A stretch of DNA of 64,000 nt from Gp1-AA122 sp035631655 (GCA_035631655.1 DASQIH010000101.1:8320-72319); one strand, 5' to 3'; shown: positions 24,323-33,826, counted from the first letter of the stretch. Program-made: numbers and translations. The notes: generated from the letters alone by a model not told the origin.

Positions 24323-25147
24323 TTAAGGCTGAGCGTTGGGCAGAGCAGTAAACTCCGTCCGGACGCTTCCATCGGTCGCGATGGTATGAATGGCGAAACC
24401 AAGCTCGCCGCCCCACGGCAACCAGCTGGTCGCAGGTGCGACATGCCACGTGATGCCATCATGCTCAAACACCCGCCCGTTGTGCCAGTGGCCAACCAGC
24501 ATGTGCTTGACACCGAGTTTGTGTAGGAGATCGATCTCCCGTGAAAGGTAGGGTTCGCTGATTACCCAATAGGGTTTCTTGTCCGGTGGGAACTCGCCAT
24601 CGCGGACCGCCGGAATGTGTTGCGCGCCAATCATAATGCGTCCCGCTGGTTCTTGTTGTTGGTCAAGCCAGGCGAACATTTTTTCCGATTCCGCCGCGGT
24701 ATTTATAGGCAGAGGTGGCGGCGAAGCAGCTTCGTATTTGTCGTAGTTGCCCAGCAGCTGTGAATCAATCACTATAAAGTCCACGTTCTTTACTCGGAAG
24801 CGATAGTAGTCTTTGCCGAACTCTGCGCGGTATTCGTTCAAGTCGTGAGTGTGCACGTCGTGATTGCCGGGGACATAATAGAGGCGCGCTTTCAAGCTTC
24901 TCAGGATTGCCTTAGCCTCTTGCCGATACTGTGGATTTTCTCCAATATCTCCGGTGAGAACGACCGCGTCAACGTGACGGGCATTGATCGTCTCCACGGT
25001 TGTGCGCAAATTGTCCGCCGCGTGCGGGGCCCGCTTCTCCCCCAGATGAGTGTCGCTAATTTGCGCGATCGTAACCTGAGCAGAGCAGGTTATTGACAAC
25101 ACGAATGCCGTCCAGAGAACGACAATCAGGAGCTTCTTGATGCTCAT
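24323..25147 (-). CDS. Exported calcineurin-like metallophosphoesterase
   Basis: 274 residues from the ATG at 25147, where a signal peptide begins (KKLLIVVLWTAFVLSITCSA). The metal-binding motifs are complete: QISDTHLGE, LTGDIGENPQYR, VPGNHDVHTHD, IGAQHIP and LVGHWHNGRVF. Such proteins hydrolyse phosphomonoesters or diesters; the natural substrate cannot be told. Single gene. Confidence 0.88.
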   Translation of the reverse strand: MSIKKLLIVVLWTAFVLSITCSAQVTIAQISDTHLGEKRAPHAADNLRTTVETINARHVDAVVLTGDIGENPQYRQEAKAILRSLKARLYYVPGNHDVHTHDLNEYRAEFGKDYYRFRVKNVDFIVIDSQLLGNYDKYEAASPPPLPINTAAESEKMFAWLDQQQEPAGRIMIGAQHIPAVRDGEFPPDKKPYWVISEPYLSREIDLLHKLGVKHMLVGHWHNGRVFEHDGITWHVAPATSWLPWGGELGFAIHTIATDGSVRTEFTALPNAQP

Positions 25148-25545
25148 CAATGTGTAGAAGCGCGTTGCCGGGCAGGGGTTGTTTTGCCGGAGAAGATCCC
25201 AGGCAGAGAGAGAGCTGCTGCATTCAAGCGCTGCCGAAAACACCAAAACCTCACCCTTACAACTACCTTGCAACAAATTTACAACCAGCAAACATCGTAC
25301 TTGCGGAAGAGCAAAGAGCTAAAGCACCGTTACGGAGAGTATATGGGTGCAGCCGATCGCAAGGAGTGACTTTCGAATCGAGTCCTCCGGAACTGCGTCG
25401 GATCCAGTTTTTTGCCGCATCGCGACCGCCCCTGAACGGTTGAACTTAGAAGAATCGTTAAGTGTTGGCATCACCTCGTGCTATGGGTGACGCCGCATAG
25501 CACACTCAGTAAAAGCGTAGTCCAATTTTTCCGCAGGAGCATACG
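25148..25545. other. Intergenic region before the cytochrome-porin gene
   Basis: No gene is convincing in these 398 bases. The region is lower in G+C around 25250-25330 and should hold the divergent promoters of the phosphoesterase and the cytochrome-porin gene. A purine-rich Shine-Dalgarno (GCAGGAG) precedes 25546. Confidence 0.5.
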
Positions 25546-26865
25546 ATGGCTTCCCGGTTCCCGAGAACTGTCTGGGCTGTGATGTTGCTGGCGTTCGTGG
25601 TCATTGGATCTTTAAGAAATGCGGTTGCTATTCCGGCGTTTGCCCGCAAGTATGGCTTGCCCTGTTCAGCGTGCCACGAGACCTGGCCCAAGCTGAATGT
25701 CTTCGGCCAGACATTCAAGGACAACGGCTACCAATTGATGAACGACCGCGATTCGCCCATCTGGCAGAATCCGGCGTACTGGCCGATCACATTCCGCATT
25801 ACACCTAGTTGGCATAGAGAGAGCGTCAACCGGGTGGCCATTGATGAGGCAGGAGGCACCGAACAGCGCATCACCAATCATGGATTCGATCTCTCGGGTC
25901 TCGATATCCTGACCTCCGGAACTCTGTTCAACAACATTTCCTTTCTTCTGACACCCTCTTCCGACAACACCGCCAGCTTCCACTTCGAATCGGCCTGGGT
26001 TCGCTTCGACAATCTGCTGAAGAGCCCGTGGCTAAACGTCAAAGTCGGGAAATTTGAGCTGGACAATATCATTTCCGAGAAGCGTATCGAGACCTTGTCC
26101 AACAATGGCGGGTTCTTTCAGCTTTACCACTTCGTGCCCCCGGGCGACAACAATGCCTTCGCGCAAATCGGCGATAACCAGCTGGGCGTCGAGGTAATGG
26201 GCCATTCATTGAATGACCGTACGCGCTATTCGGTGGCAGTACTCAGCTCGAACGACGGCAATGTGAACCTGCCCGCGAATTCCTACAGTACGTTCATCAC
26301 CGCCAGCCAAGCCTTCGATACGGGCAAGCTGGGTGTGGATCGGGTGGGTGCATACGCCTTTGTAGGGAAAGCCCCGACTTTCAGTTTGAATTCCGGGGGG
26401 AGCCCCGTGGTAGGCCGGGGCAACAAGTCATTCCACCGCGAGGGCGTCTTTGGTTTGTTCTACGTGAAGAAGCTGGACTTCTCGCTCTTCTACCAGCACG
26501 GCTGGGACAGCGCCTATTGGGGAACCAGTACGCCGGCGGACGGGACACCGCTTCCGGCTGGGGCACAGGCGCCCACCTGGAACGGCGGCTTCGTCGAGAC
26601 GCACTATACGGTAAATCCGCAGATGATCCTGGTACAGCGCTCCGAATTTGTGCGCATGTCGCGCCAGCCTCTGGCTAGCAATCCTTCCAATCTCGGGGAC
26701 ATCGATGCCTATACATTCGGGTATCGCTGGTATCCGTTCATGTTCAGCCGGGCAGGCTTCGCGTTCCACAACGAGTACGCCATTGCGCGGCAGAGAGGCG
26801 TGTCCCCGAGCGGTCTGAACCTGACCAGCAGTAGTTTGATGTTTGGCTTTGACTTCGATTTCTAG
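25546..26865 (+). CDS. Cyc2-like fused monoheme cytochrome-outer membrane porin
   Basis: 439 residues. A signal peptide ends near residue 28 (NAVA). The mature N terminus reads IPAFARKYGLPCSACHETWP with a single heme motif C40-SAC-H44, followed by KLNVFGQTFKDNGYQL. That combination (FAR, CxxCH, P-x-LN-x-FG-x-F-K-x-NGY) is the signature of the Cyc2 family, in which a small cytochrome plugs or caps a porin. Residues about 85-439 are amphipathic beta-strand-like and end with Phe (MFGFDFDF), as outer membrane barrels do. Cyc2 proteins oxidise Fe(II) at the cell surface; that role is inferred. A diheme cytochrome c follows after 12 bases. Confidence 0.75.
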   Translation: MASRFPRTVWAVMLLAFVVIGSLRNAVAIPAFARKYGLPCSACHETWPKLNVFGQTFKDNGYQLMNDRDSPIWQNPAYWPITFRITPSWHRESVNRVAIDEAGGTEQRITNHGFDLSGLDILTSGTLFNNISFLLTPSSDNTASFHFESAWVRFDNLLKSPWLNVKVGKFELDNIISEKRIETLSNNGGFFQLYHFVPPGDNNAFAQIGDNQLGVEVMGHSLNDRTRYSVAVLSSNDGNVNLPANSYSTFITASQAFDTGKLGVDRVGAYAFVGKAPTFSLNSGGSPVVGRGNKSFHREGVFGLFYVKKLDFSLFYQHGWDSAYWGTSTPADGTPLPAGAQAPTWNGGFVETHYTVNPQMILVQRSEFVRMSRQPLASNPSNLGDIDAYTFGYRWYPFMFSRAGFAFHNEYAIARQRGVSPSGLNLTSSSLMFGFDFDF

Positions 26866-26877
26866 AGAGGACTGGCG

Positions 26878-27756
26878 ATGCGCATCAATCTACTTGAACG
26901 TTGGCTGTGGTTAGGCGTGATTGTGGTTCTCGCGCTGGCGGCCGGTTCCTGGGCTCAGGAGACGGAATACACCGAGAACCAACGCCTGGGCATGGAGAGC
27001 CATATCGGCAAGCTTACCGGACATGCCAAGGCAGGAGCCGCACCTTACAAGCGGTTCTGCATCGGTTGTCACGGTGCATTAGGTGATGGCGAAGGGGAGA
27101 ACGCGCAGTGGACCGACCCCAAGCCGCGCAACTTTACAGCGGCCACCTTCCGCTGCCGTTCTACACCGACCGGAACGCTGCCCACAGACCAGGATTTATA
27201 CGACACGATCGGACGCGGTCTGGACAACTCGAACATGCCGCAGTGGCGACCATTAACCAATCAGGACCGGGCCGACCTGGTCGCCTATGTCAAGCATTTC
27301 TCCCCCAAGTGGCAGACCGAAAAACCGGGTACCTCGATCGAAATCCCGCCGGAGCCTGCGGTGACAGCCGATCGAATCAAAGCGGGCCAAGCATTGTTTC
27401 AGAAATTAGAGTGCTGGAAGTGCCACGGGGTCGAAGGCCGGGGCAACGGCCCTTCGGCTGACACGCTTACGGATGACCAGAATCGGCCAATCAAGCCATT
27501 CAATTTCCATGATGGAACCCGCTTCAAGTGTGGCTCCACCGACCGGGATCTGTACAAGATCTTCATGACCGGTATGGACGGCTCGCCCATGCCATCGTTT
27601 GCCGACAACGTGAAACCGGATGAAGCTTGGGGCCTGGTGTTCTACCTGCGCACTCTGCAGCCCTTGAAGACGAAAGAGAAGGCGATCGCTAAACAACTCG
27701 GTTTAAAACCGATCAATCCCGCAGGCTCTTCAGAGCCCGCACCCGAGAATAAATGA
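26878..27756 (+). CDS. Periplasmic diheme cytochrome c
   Basis: 292 residues. A signal peptide ends near GSWA. Two class I cytochrome c domains follow: heme motif C61-IGC-H65 with a Met in SNMPQWRPL, and C179-WKC-H183 with a Met in GSPMPSFADN. Each has the usual DLVAYVKHF / GLVFYLRTL end helix. It probably carries electrons from the outer-membrane cytochrome-porin encoded 12 bases upstream to the inner membrane; that is inferred from position. Confidence 0.9.
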   Translation: MRINLLERWLWLGVIVVLALAAGSWAQETEYTENQRLGMESHIGKLTGHAKAGAAPYKRFCIGCHGALGDGEGENAQWTDPKPRNFTAATFRCRSTPTGTLPTDQDLYDTIGRGLDNSNMPQWRPLTNQDRADLVAYVKHFSPKWQTEKPGTSIEIPPEPAVTADRIKAGQALFQKLECWKCHGVEGRGNGPSADTLTDDQNRPIKPFNFHDGTRFKCGSTDRDLYKIFMTGMDGSPMPSFADNVKPDEAWGLVFYLRTLQPLKTKEKAIAKQLGLKPINPAGSSEPAPENK

Positions 27757-27953
27757 AGCGAGCAGGGTTCGCTTTCGCCACACAATTGACATAACACTGG
27801 CGCGCAGTGATGAACCCGCAGCACAATCCTGCTGCCCGACTGCTACATACAAAACCGCTAACCCTTCCCCTGCTCGTCAGTCCAACTGAGCGATGGTTGG
27901 GCTGACGCACCTCTCTTTTTAAATCAGCGTCCCAACTAATCGATCCAGTCACA

Positions 27954-29210
27954 ATGCGCATGCTACTGGACACCTTCGGCCAGACGTTGCGCACCCTGTG
28001 GGCGCACAAGTTGCGCTCTTTCCTCACCATGTTCGGGATCGCTTGGGGTGTGGGCTCGCTTTTGCTGCTGGTCGGAGTGGGCGAGGGATTCCGTAACGGC
28101 AATCGCAAGCAACTCGAGACCTTCGGCAAGAACATCATCTTCTTCTTTGGTGGCCGCGCTCCCGCAGTCGAAGGCAGCTTCAGTTCCATGAAGTGGTTCA
28201 ACTTGACCTATGACGACTACCTGGCGATCAAGAGCGAATCGAAGCTCGCGGTCAACATCTCCCCGCTGATCGCGCGCGATGACATCCGGGCGGTCAGCGA
28301 TTACACCAGCACCAACGGCCAGGTATCCGGCGTCCCCCCAATCTATAGCCACGTCCGGACGATTCCCTTGCAGGCGGGACGCTGGATCAACGATCAGGAC
28401 AACAGCGAGCGGCGGCGCGTGTGCGTGCTGGGCCGCGAGATGACACGCAACATGTTTCCCGGGCGTCCCGCGCTCGGCAATACCATCCTTCTGAACGGTG
28501 TTCGATTTGAAGTCATTGGTGTGCTTTCAAAAATCGGGCACGAAGAGCAGAACGCGACCAACATCCGAATCTTTGTGCCCTTTAACACCATGCGGGAGCT
28601 TTTCCCTTTGAAGGGGGACAACTCGAAGGAAGGGAATGCAATTTCGTTCATTAACTATCAACCGCGCAGCTTCGAAGAGAATGAAGCCGCGAAGGACGAG
28701 CTGCACAGAATCGTAGCCCGCAACCATGGGGGCTTCGATCCTTCGGGCAAGGACACCTGGGAAGAGTGGGATACGGTGAAGAATCAGAAGACCATGGGGA
28801 AGATTTTCACCGCCATGGACTGGTTCTTAGGGGGCGTGGGACTCGTCACCCTCGGCCTGGGTGCGATTGGCATCATCAATATCATGCTGGTCGCGGTCAC
28901 CGAGCGCACGCGGGAGATCGGGCTGCGCAAGGCCCTGGGCGCAACCCGGCGCAACATCCTCTTCCAGTTTTTCCTGGAAGGCGCATTCCTGACCCTGCTG
29001 AGCGGTGCTATCGGGGTTGGCGGTGCGATGTTAGTCATCCGCCTGCTCGCAGGAGTGCAATTGCCGCAGGGTTTCGATAGTCCCAAGATCGTGCCCGTGT
29101 CGGCGATCGCCGCTGTGCTTTCTCTGGCCCTCGCGGGGATCGCTGCCGGCCTGTATCCCGCACGCAAGGCTGCCATGCTGGAACCCGTCGAGGCTTTGCG
29201 CCAGGAGTGA
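27954..29210 (+). CDS. MacB/FtsX-type ABC transporter permease 1
   Basis: 418 residues. One membrane segment near the N terminus (LRSFLTMFGIAWGVGSLLLL), a large periplasmic MacB_PCD domain (residues about 55-280), then three C-terminal segments of the FtsX domain (GVGLVTLGLGAIGIINIMLV, TERTREIGLRKALGATRRNI, LALAGIAAGLYPARKAAMLE). Such permeases pair with a MacB ATPase for export or mechanotransmission. No ATPase gene is in this window. The next gene starts three bases after the stop, so the two permeases likely form a heterodimer. Confidence 0.9.
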   Translation: MRMLLDTFGQTLRTLWAHKLRSFLTMFGIAWGVGSLLLLVGVGEGFRNGNRKQLETFGKNIIFFFGGRAPAVEGSFSSMKWFNLTYDDYLAIKSESKLAVNISPLIARDDIRAVSDYTSTNGQVSGVPPIYSHVRTIPLQAGRWINDQDNSERRRVCVLGREMTRNMFPGRPALGNTILLNGVRFEVIGVLSKIGHEEQNATNIRIFVPFNTMRELFPLKGDNSKEGNAISFINYQPRSFEENEAAKDELHRIVARNHGGFDPSGKDTWEEWDTVKNQKTMGKIFTAMDWFLGGVGLVTLGLGAIGIINIMLVAVTERTREIGLRKALGATRRNILFQFFLEGAFLTLLSGAIGVGGAMLVIRLLAGVQLPQGFDSPKIVPVSAIAAVLSLALAGIAAGLYPARKAAMLEPVEALRQE

Positions 29211-29213
29211 GCC

Positions 29214-30461
29214 ATGACTCGTGATCTGCTCAAGGAAGCCTACGGTGCCATGCAACACAATCGCCGGCGCACCACTCTGACCATGCTGGGAATGGCCTGG
29301 GGCATTGCCACCGTCGTTATTCTGTTGGCCTTTGGTTCGGGGTTCGAGTATGCCATCAATCTGATCTTTAGTTCCTGGGGCACTGAAGTTATTGGAGTGT
29401 TCCCCGGCCGTACTTCCCTCCAAGCCGGCGGTTCCAAGGCAGGCAGTGAAGTCCGGCTCAAGCTCGCCGACATCGAGTACATCCGTAACGAAGTTCCGAT
29501 GATCAAGGGAGTGACCCCGATCTTCGACAAGCAGGGCGTCACCATCCAGCACGACACCCGCACTTTCACGAACCTGTTTCTTACTGGCGTCTATCCCGTG
29601 TACCAGCGGATTCGTCGCTTTGACGTAGGCACCGGGCGCGGCCTGAGTGAGCAAGACCAGAGCGAACATGCCCGGGTAGCAGTAATCGGCGACGAGGCGA
29701 AACGCCGGCTGTTCTCCGGTGAACAAGCGGAGGGGCAGAGTGTTCGCATCAATGGAGTGAGCTTCCAGATTGTGGGCGTCTACCAACACAAGGTGCAGGG
29801 TGGCGACAATAACGACAACAGCATGGTGGTCATCCCTTTCAGCGCCATGGGCGACCTCTACGATACCCAGTACATTACCGGCATGTTCATGGATTACGAA
29901 GGCCAGAATCACCAGCAATTGGCCCGCGTGGTGCGTGCTGTCCTTGCCGGGCATCACAATTTCCGTCCCGACGACCGCCGCGCCGTTTTCATCGCCGACT
30001 TCAAGGAAGATTTCGATGACTTCCGCATCGTGACTGCAGCGCTGAAAGTGCTGCTGGCATTTATTGGTGCTCTGACGCTGGGTATTGGCGGCATCGGGCT
30101 GATGAATATCATGCTGGTTTCCGTGCAGCAACGCACCCGGGAGATCGGAGTGGAGAAGGCGCTGGGTGCTCACAAGGGGCACATTCTTTTCCAGTTTCTT
30201 GCCGAAGCGCTGGCCATTACCTTCTCAGGCGGGCTGGCCGGGATCGTCATCGCCTATCTCATCTCGTGGAGTGTAGGGTCGCTGACGTTGATGAGCGCCT
30301 TCGGAGAGAATCTCCAAGCCGGTGATATCCATCTACACATCAAGGTAAGCAGCCTGGTGGTGGCAACTGTCATTCTTGGCCTGGTGGGCATTATCAGCGG
30401 CATGCTGCCGGCCGTCCGTGCGGCGCGCCTCGACCCTATCGAGAGCCTGCGCTACGAGTAG
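29214..30461 (+). CDS. MacB/FtsX-type ABC transporter permease 2
   Basis: 415 residues with the same design as its upstream neighbour: N-terminal segment LTMLGMAWGIATVVILLAFG, periplasmic domain, and FtsX domain (GALTLGIGGIGLMNIMLVSV, QQRTREIGVEKALGAHKGHI, PAVRAARLDPIESLRYE). The two are diverged paralogues in one operon. Substrate unknown. Position behind the cytochrome pair could mean a role in heme or envelope maintenance, but that is speculative. Confidence 0.9.
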   Translation: MTRDLLKEAYGAMQHNRRRTTLTMLGMAWGIATVVILLAFGSGFEYAINLIFSSWGTEVIGVFPGRTSLQAGGSKAGSEVRLKLADIEYIRNEVPMIKGVTPIFDKQGVTIQHDTRTFTNLFLTGVYPVYQRIRRFDVGTGRGLSEQDQSEHARVAVIGDEAKRRLFSGEQAEGQSVRINGVSFQIVGVYQHKVQGGDNNDNSMVVIPFSAMGDLYDTQYITGMFMDYEGQNHQQLARVVRAVLAGHHNFRPDDRRAVFIADFKEDFDDFRIVTAALKVLLAFIGALTLGIGGIGLMNIMLVSVQQRTREIGVEKALGAHKGHILFQFLAEALAITFSGGLAGIVIAYLISWSVGSLTLMSAFGENLQAGDIHLHIKVSSLVVATVILGLVGIISGMLPAVRAARLDPIESLRYE

Positions 30462-30607
30462 CGGTCAGGTAGTCATACCAAATTGGAAGCCCGCGAGATC
30501 GCCCCAGTAGACAAGACAGCGCCTAAGCTACTGAGCCTTAAGGTTTATCGCTTGGCGACCGGTTAACCCCCCTGCTTAATTGCGCGTAGCAGGCAAATTC
30601 GGTAGAG

Positions 30608-31024
30608 TTGCTGCCGAATATCGGCCTGGCCGACCCAAAGGACTGGAAGGAAGTCTACGAGGCCGTCCAACTGGCGCTTGATCCCGCCAAGCAGCTGCAG
30701 CTCTGCCAGGAGGCGCGCCGATTGATCCAGCGTCGCATGGTCGAGCTAGCGCAAGGGCCTGGGGAAAAAGATGAACAGGAAGCTCTGGAAGAGGCCCTAA
30801 CTAAGAAGCCTCTGGGTTCGGGAGCAGGCGATCCGCAAGCCGAAGATCCAGTAGCCGCCCACGCGGATCGACAGTCGTCCGCTAAGGCACCTTCGAGGAA
30901 TTCCAACCCCGACAATCCTTTCCGGCCACTAATGGATCCACTTTCCCGTGCTCGGTCTATTAGGCGGATCGGAGCCGAGCCGCTCGAAAATTTCCTCTGC
31001 CAGTTGTTCCTGGCGTGCCGTTAG
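30608..31024 (+). CDS. Hypothetical protein, uncertain
   Basis: 138 residues from a TTG start. The first 60 (WKEVYEAVQLALDPAKQLQL, then CQEARRLIQRRMVEL) are helical and have the WKE-x-x-EA-x-x-x-x-DP-x-K pattern of the small acidobacterial helical proteins in this window. The rest is Pro/Ala/Asp-rich. The 3' end overlaps the convergent gene at 30929 by 96 bases, so either the tail or the whole ORF may be false. Confidence 0.3.
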   Translation: MLPNIGLADPKDWKEVYEAVQLALDPAKQLQLCQEARRLIQRRMVELAQGPGEKDEQEALEEALTKKPLGSGAGDPQAEDPVAAHADRQSSAKAPSRNSNPDNPFRPLMDPLSRARSIRRIGAEPLENFLCQLFLACR

Positions 31025-31129
31025 TCCCGTGTTTAGTTTGGCGATGATCTGGGGTAGCTTCTCGGGATTCTCCTCGAAAGCGGCCTCGATACAGAGCGCT
31101 CGCCAAAGCCTGGTCGCCTGCTCATTCAC
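30929..31129 (-). CDS. Small helical protein of the WRxL-EAA-DPEKL type
   Basis: 66 residues: MNEQATRLWRALCIEAAFEE, then NPEKLPQIIAKLN and a helical ARQEQLAEEIFERLG segment. The pattern (W-R-x-L/I, EAA/AEA, DP-E/Q-KL, then a second helix) resembles the 58-residue pair at 12369 and 12740, so I take these as one wider family. Unknown function, no signal peptide. Confidence 0.55.
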   Translation of the reverse strand: MNEQATRLWRALCIEAAFEENPEKLPQIIAKLNTGLTARQEQLAEEIFERLGSDPPNRPSTGKWIH

Positions 31130-31269
31130 AATGTCACTTTCGATGACACCGGCGTGCAGGGGGTTGGCTTAAAAGATCAGGAATTCCGATTCTGGACAGA
31201 CCAGTTCCTGGAAGAGCCCTGAATGAACGGGAACGAAGGGTCAGCAGCGGTGTCGCCGCTAAACGTGCC

Positions 31270-33150
31270 TCAGAACTTGCGTGCGGGGCGGAAGGGAATT
31301 ATCACAACTGCCTCGAGGTCGACCGCAACTCCGTTCTTCATAGCGGGACGGAAATGCCAGCCGGCAAGCGCAGCGCGAGCGTAGGGCTCGAGGCGGCCGT
31401 CGGGACTGTTCAACACCCGCACATCCCCGACTGTGCCATCGCTGCGGATAACCGCGTAAAGGGTCACGGTGCCCTGCACGTTCTGCCGCATCAGTTCAAG
31501 CGGGTAGCCGGGATCAACTTTGTGGATGGCCTCGGGAGCGCTGAGATCCCCTTGCCCATCATTCGCTCTTAGTTCGGCGAAGCGGATGATCCAACTTCCC
31601 CCCGCAGAGTTCAGGTTAGGCATGTTGAGGATCATGGAGTAGACTCTTCGCCCCCCGAAGACCTGGCGCTCAACTGCGGTCGGCGCGTTGGTTTCGGTCA
31701 TTGCCCGACGCGGCGTCACTCGCATCGGACGAGCTTCGGCTATCAGAGTATTGGATGCGCTTGTCGAGCCGCTGCCCGAACCTGCGTCATCTGGAGAGCC
31801 CGCGGGACCGCGCGCGACCGTCGAGGTCGGACTATTCTTCGGGCCGGGCCCTACAATGATGCCGGGCGGCAGCTGGCTGTTGGTGCCACTGCCCGCGCCT
31901 CCATTTCCATTTCCATTCCCATGTCCGCCGTGCGCCCCGTGCGGATCGGCCGCGATGTCCGGTGTACCCGGAGCACCGTGTCTGCCTTCTGGTGTTGCCG
32001 AAAATTCTCCGCGGCGGTTCCCGACAACAGGCATTGGCGGAGGTCCGGCCGCCGGATGAATACCCAAGGCGATCAGTCGTCCAGAGCCGGAAGTGTTGCC
32101 TGCTCCGGGGAGGGACGGAGGGGGCGGAACCACCTGCGCGTTAGCGCCCGACATCCCGCTGACGCCGCGGTAGCCGACGCCTTGCCCATCCTGCATCGAT
32201 GGCGGAGGCGGGACGACCTGGTTTGCCCTACTACCTAGAGCAGCCTTTGTCAAAGTCTGGGCCAAGGTGGACAGCGCCCGCTGCTCGTCCATCGGCAATT
32301 CAGGCGCCGGGGCAACTACTTCGCTGTGTCCGATATTGACGTCGCCGATCCTACGAATCGAACCTTGTACGGCTGGAGGCGGCTCAATGACGGCTGCCTG
32401 CGGTGTTGCTACTGATCTGCGCGAAGTTGCCGCAGCAATATCGGGTGGCGGCGCAATGGCCGCTGGCGGCAAATCTGTTTCCGAGCGGCGGGCGGTAATT
32501 TGATTCACATCCGGGGGTGGGGCAACTACGGGCGTGGCGAGTGTCGGGACCGGCAACTGCGACCGCGCGGTAGCTGACAGCGGGACTGCGGGATTTGCCG
32601 AACGCCAGGCTACGATGTTTGGCACGGGAATGTCGTGAGCCAGCTTGATGTTAGGTGGCGTGATGATGGTCTGCGTGCGATTGTCAGCCTCGGGCGGGAC
32701 CGAGATGATGGGCTGGCGCGCAAACTCGGGCTTTCCTTTCTGCGGTACACGCGCCGGAGAGCTGCCCGTATTCAAGGGCGGCAGATACTCGGAGGGGGTG
32801 TAGTAGATCACGTCTGACCGGTTGAACACCGTACGCGGCAAGGATTGCTGCTGCAAAGCCCATCCTTGCGCGAGAGCCCACACGGCCGCCGCCGCGAAGA
32901 CGTGCCACAGGATCGATTCCAAAAACGGCCACCAGGGCGTGCGGGAAGGAACGAATACGTCAGGCCAGAATGCCGCGGGACGCGAGGTGACGCTTACTCG
33001 CGGTGGACGGCGAAAGAACAACAAATCGCCCAGATTGCGCAAGAAGACCCGGTGCGCGGGGTCCAGTTCGACCACGAAACGGGGCGGGGGCGGAGCTTTT
33101 TTATAGTACGGGTTCACCGCAGAATTTAAGAGCCCGAAGCCGTTATCCAT
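31270..33150 (-). CDS. Large proline-rich TonB-family protein
   Basis: 626 residues from the ATG at 33150. A membrane segment lies near residues 80-97 (FAAAAVWALAQGW). A very long Pro/Ala/Gly-rich periplasmic stretch follows (VVPPPPS appears twice, plus HGGHGNGNGNGGAGSG). The C-terminal 90 residues are a TonB energy-transducer domain: AIHKVDPGYPLELMRQNVQG, TVTLYAVIRSDGTVGDVRVL and AALAGWHFRPAM. The protein would link inner-membrane energy to outer-membrane receptors. The cytoplasmic N terminus of about 75 residues and the length are unusual for TonB. ExbB/ExbD are not nearby. Confidence 0.85.
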   Translation of the reverse strand: MDNGFGLLNSAVNPYYKKAPPPPRFVVELDPAHRVFLRNLGDLLFFRRPPRVSVTSRPAAFWPDVFVPSRTPWWPFLESILWHVFAAAAVWALAQGWALQQQSLPRTVFNRSDVIYYTPSEYLPPLNTGSSPARVPQKGKPEFARQPIISVPPEADNRTQTIITPPNIKLAHDIPVPNIVAWRSANPAVPLSATARSQLPVPTLATPVVAPPPDVNQITARRSETDLPPAAIAPPPDIAAATSRRSVATPQAAVIEPPPAVQGSIRRIGDVNIGHSEVVAPAPELPMDEQRALSTLAQTLTKAALGSRANQVVPPPPSMQDGQGVGYRGVSGMSGANAQVVPPPPSLPGAGNTSGSGRLIALGIHPAAGPPPMPVVGNRRGEFSATPEGRHGAPGTPDIAADPHGAHGGHGNGNGNGGAGSGTNSQLPPGIIVGPGPKNSPTSTVARGPAGSPDDAGSGSGSTSASNTLIAEARPMRVTPRRAMTETNAPTAVERQVFGGRRVYSMILNMPNLNSAGGSWIIRFAELRANDGQGDLSAPEAIHKVDPGYPLELMRQNVQGTVTLYAVIRSDGTVGDVRVLNSPDGRLEPYARAALAGWHFRPAMKNGVAVDLEAVVIIPFRPARKF

Positions 33151-33319
33151 GAACACTCACTGCGAAGGGCGACAATTGCTCGATTATAGCCCACCATTGC
33201 GGCTAACCGGTGCCGCGTGAACCTCCGGGTACTGGGCTCATCAGCGCCTACCTAACCTTCGACCGCCACGGGATATGGTGCTGTGATGTAGTACCATGGA
33301 GCCCATTGGAGTCGATGTC

Positions 33320-33826
33320 ATGCGCAGATTTTTTTTCGCAACTCTTATTTCATTCTTGCTCACCTTGTCGCTTGCGGCCCAACAAAAATCCGAAGACAAG
33401 TCCAGATCCACGCCGCCGGACAAGATTGCAGATGACTACTCAGGCATGTACAGTTTCCTTCGTGACGGCGAGTTCGTGCAGGTCACCGTGGAGGATCAAG
33501 GGCGAGTAACCGGCTTTGTTTCGCGTTACGGCGACTTGGACAGCGACAAGGGCGCCTTCCTCGATCACTTCTTCAAGACGGGGAAGCTCGATGGAAACAA
33601 ACTTAGCTTTACTACCGAGACCGTGCACGGGGTGTGGTTTGAATTCAAGGGGAAGGTTGATCGTGGCTCGGGCAAGAACCCGGGCGATGAGGCTTATTAC
33701 GTTCTGAACGGGACGCTCACGGAATTCAGCACGGATGCGAACAAGAAAGTCTCCTCAAAGTCGCGAGAGGTTGCGTTCAAGGAGTTCCCTCAAGACATGA
33801 CACCTTCCCCAGAGAAGAGGGACTAG
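33320..33826 (+). CDS. Exported protein of unknown function
   Basis: 168 residues from the ATG at 33320, which begins a signal peptide (MRRFFFATLISFLLTLSLAA); the frame extends to 33296. The mature part is beta-rich and hydrophilic (YSGMYSFLRDGEFVQVTVED, GVWFEFKGKVDRG, YYVLNGTLTEF). No family recognised. Single gene, divergent from tonB. Confidence 0.65.
   Translation: MRRFFFATLISFLLTLSLAAQQKSEDKSRSTPPDKIADDYSGMYSFLRDGEFVQVTVEDQGRVTGFVSRYGDLDSDKGAFLDHFFKTGKLDGNKLSFTTETVHGVWFEFKGKVDRGSGKNPGDEAYYVLNGTLTEFSTDANKKVSSKSREVAFKEFPQDMTPSPEKRD

Noticed and set aside
25150..25443. 97-residue frame upstream of the cytochrome-porin gene
   Set aside because: Mixed composition, no ribosome-binding site, covers the probable promoter region.
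29031..30182. Long open frame antisense to the second MacB-type permease
   Set aside because: Shadow of a clear FtsX-domain gene on the plus strand.
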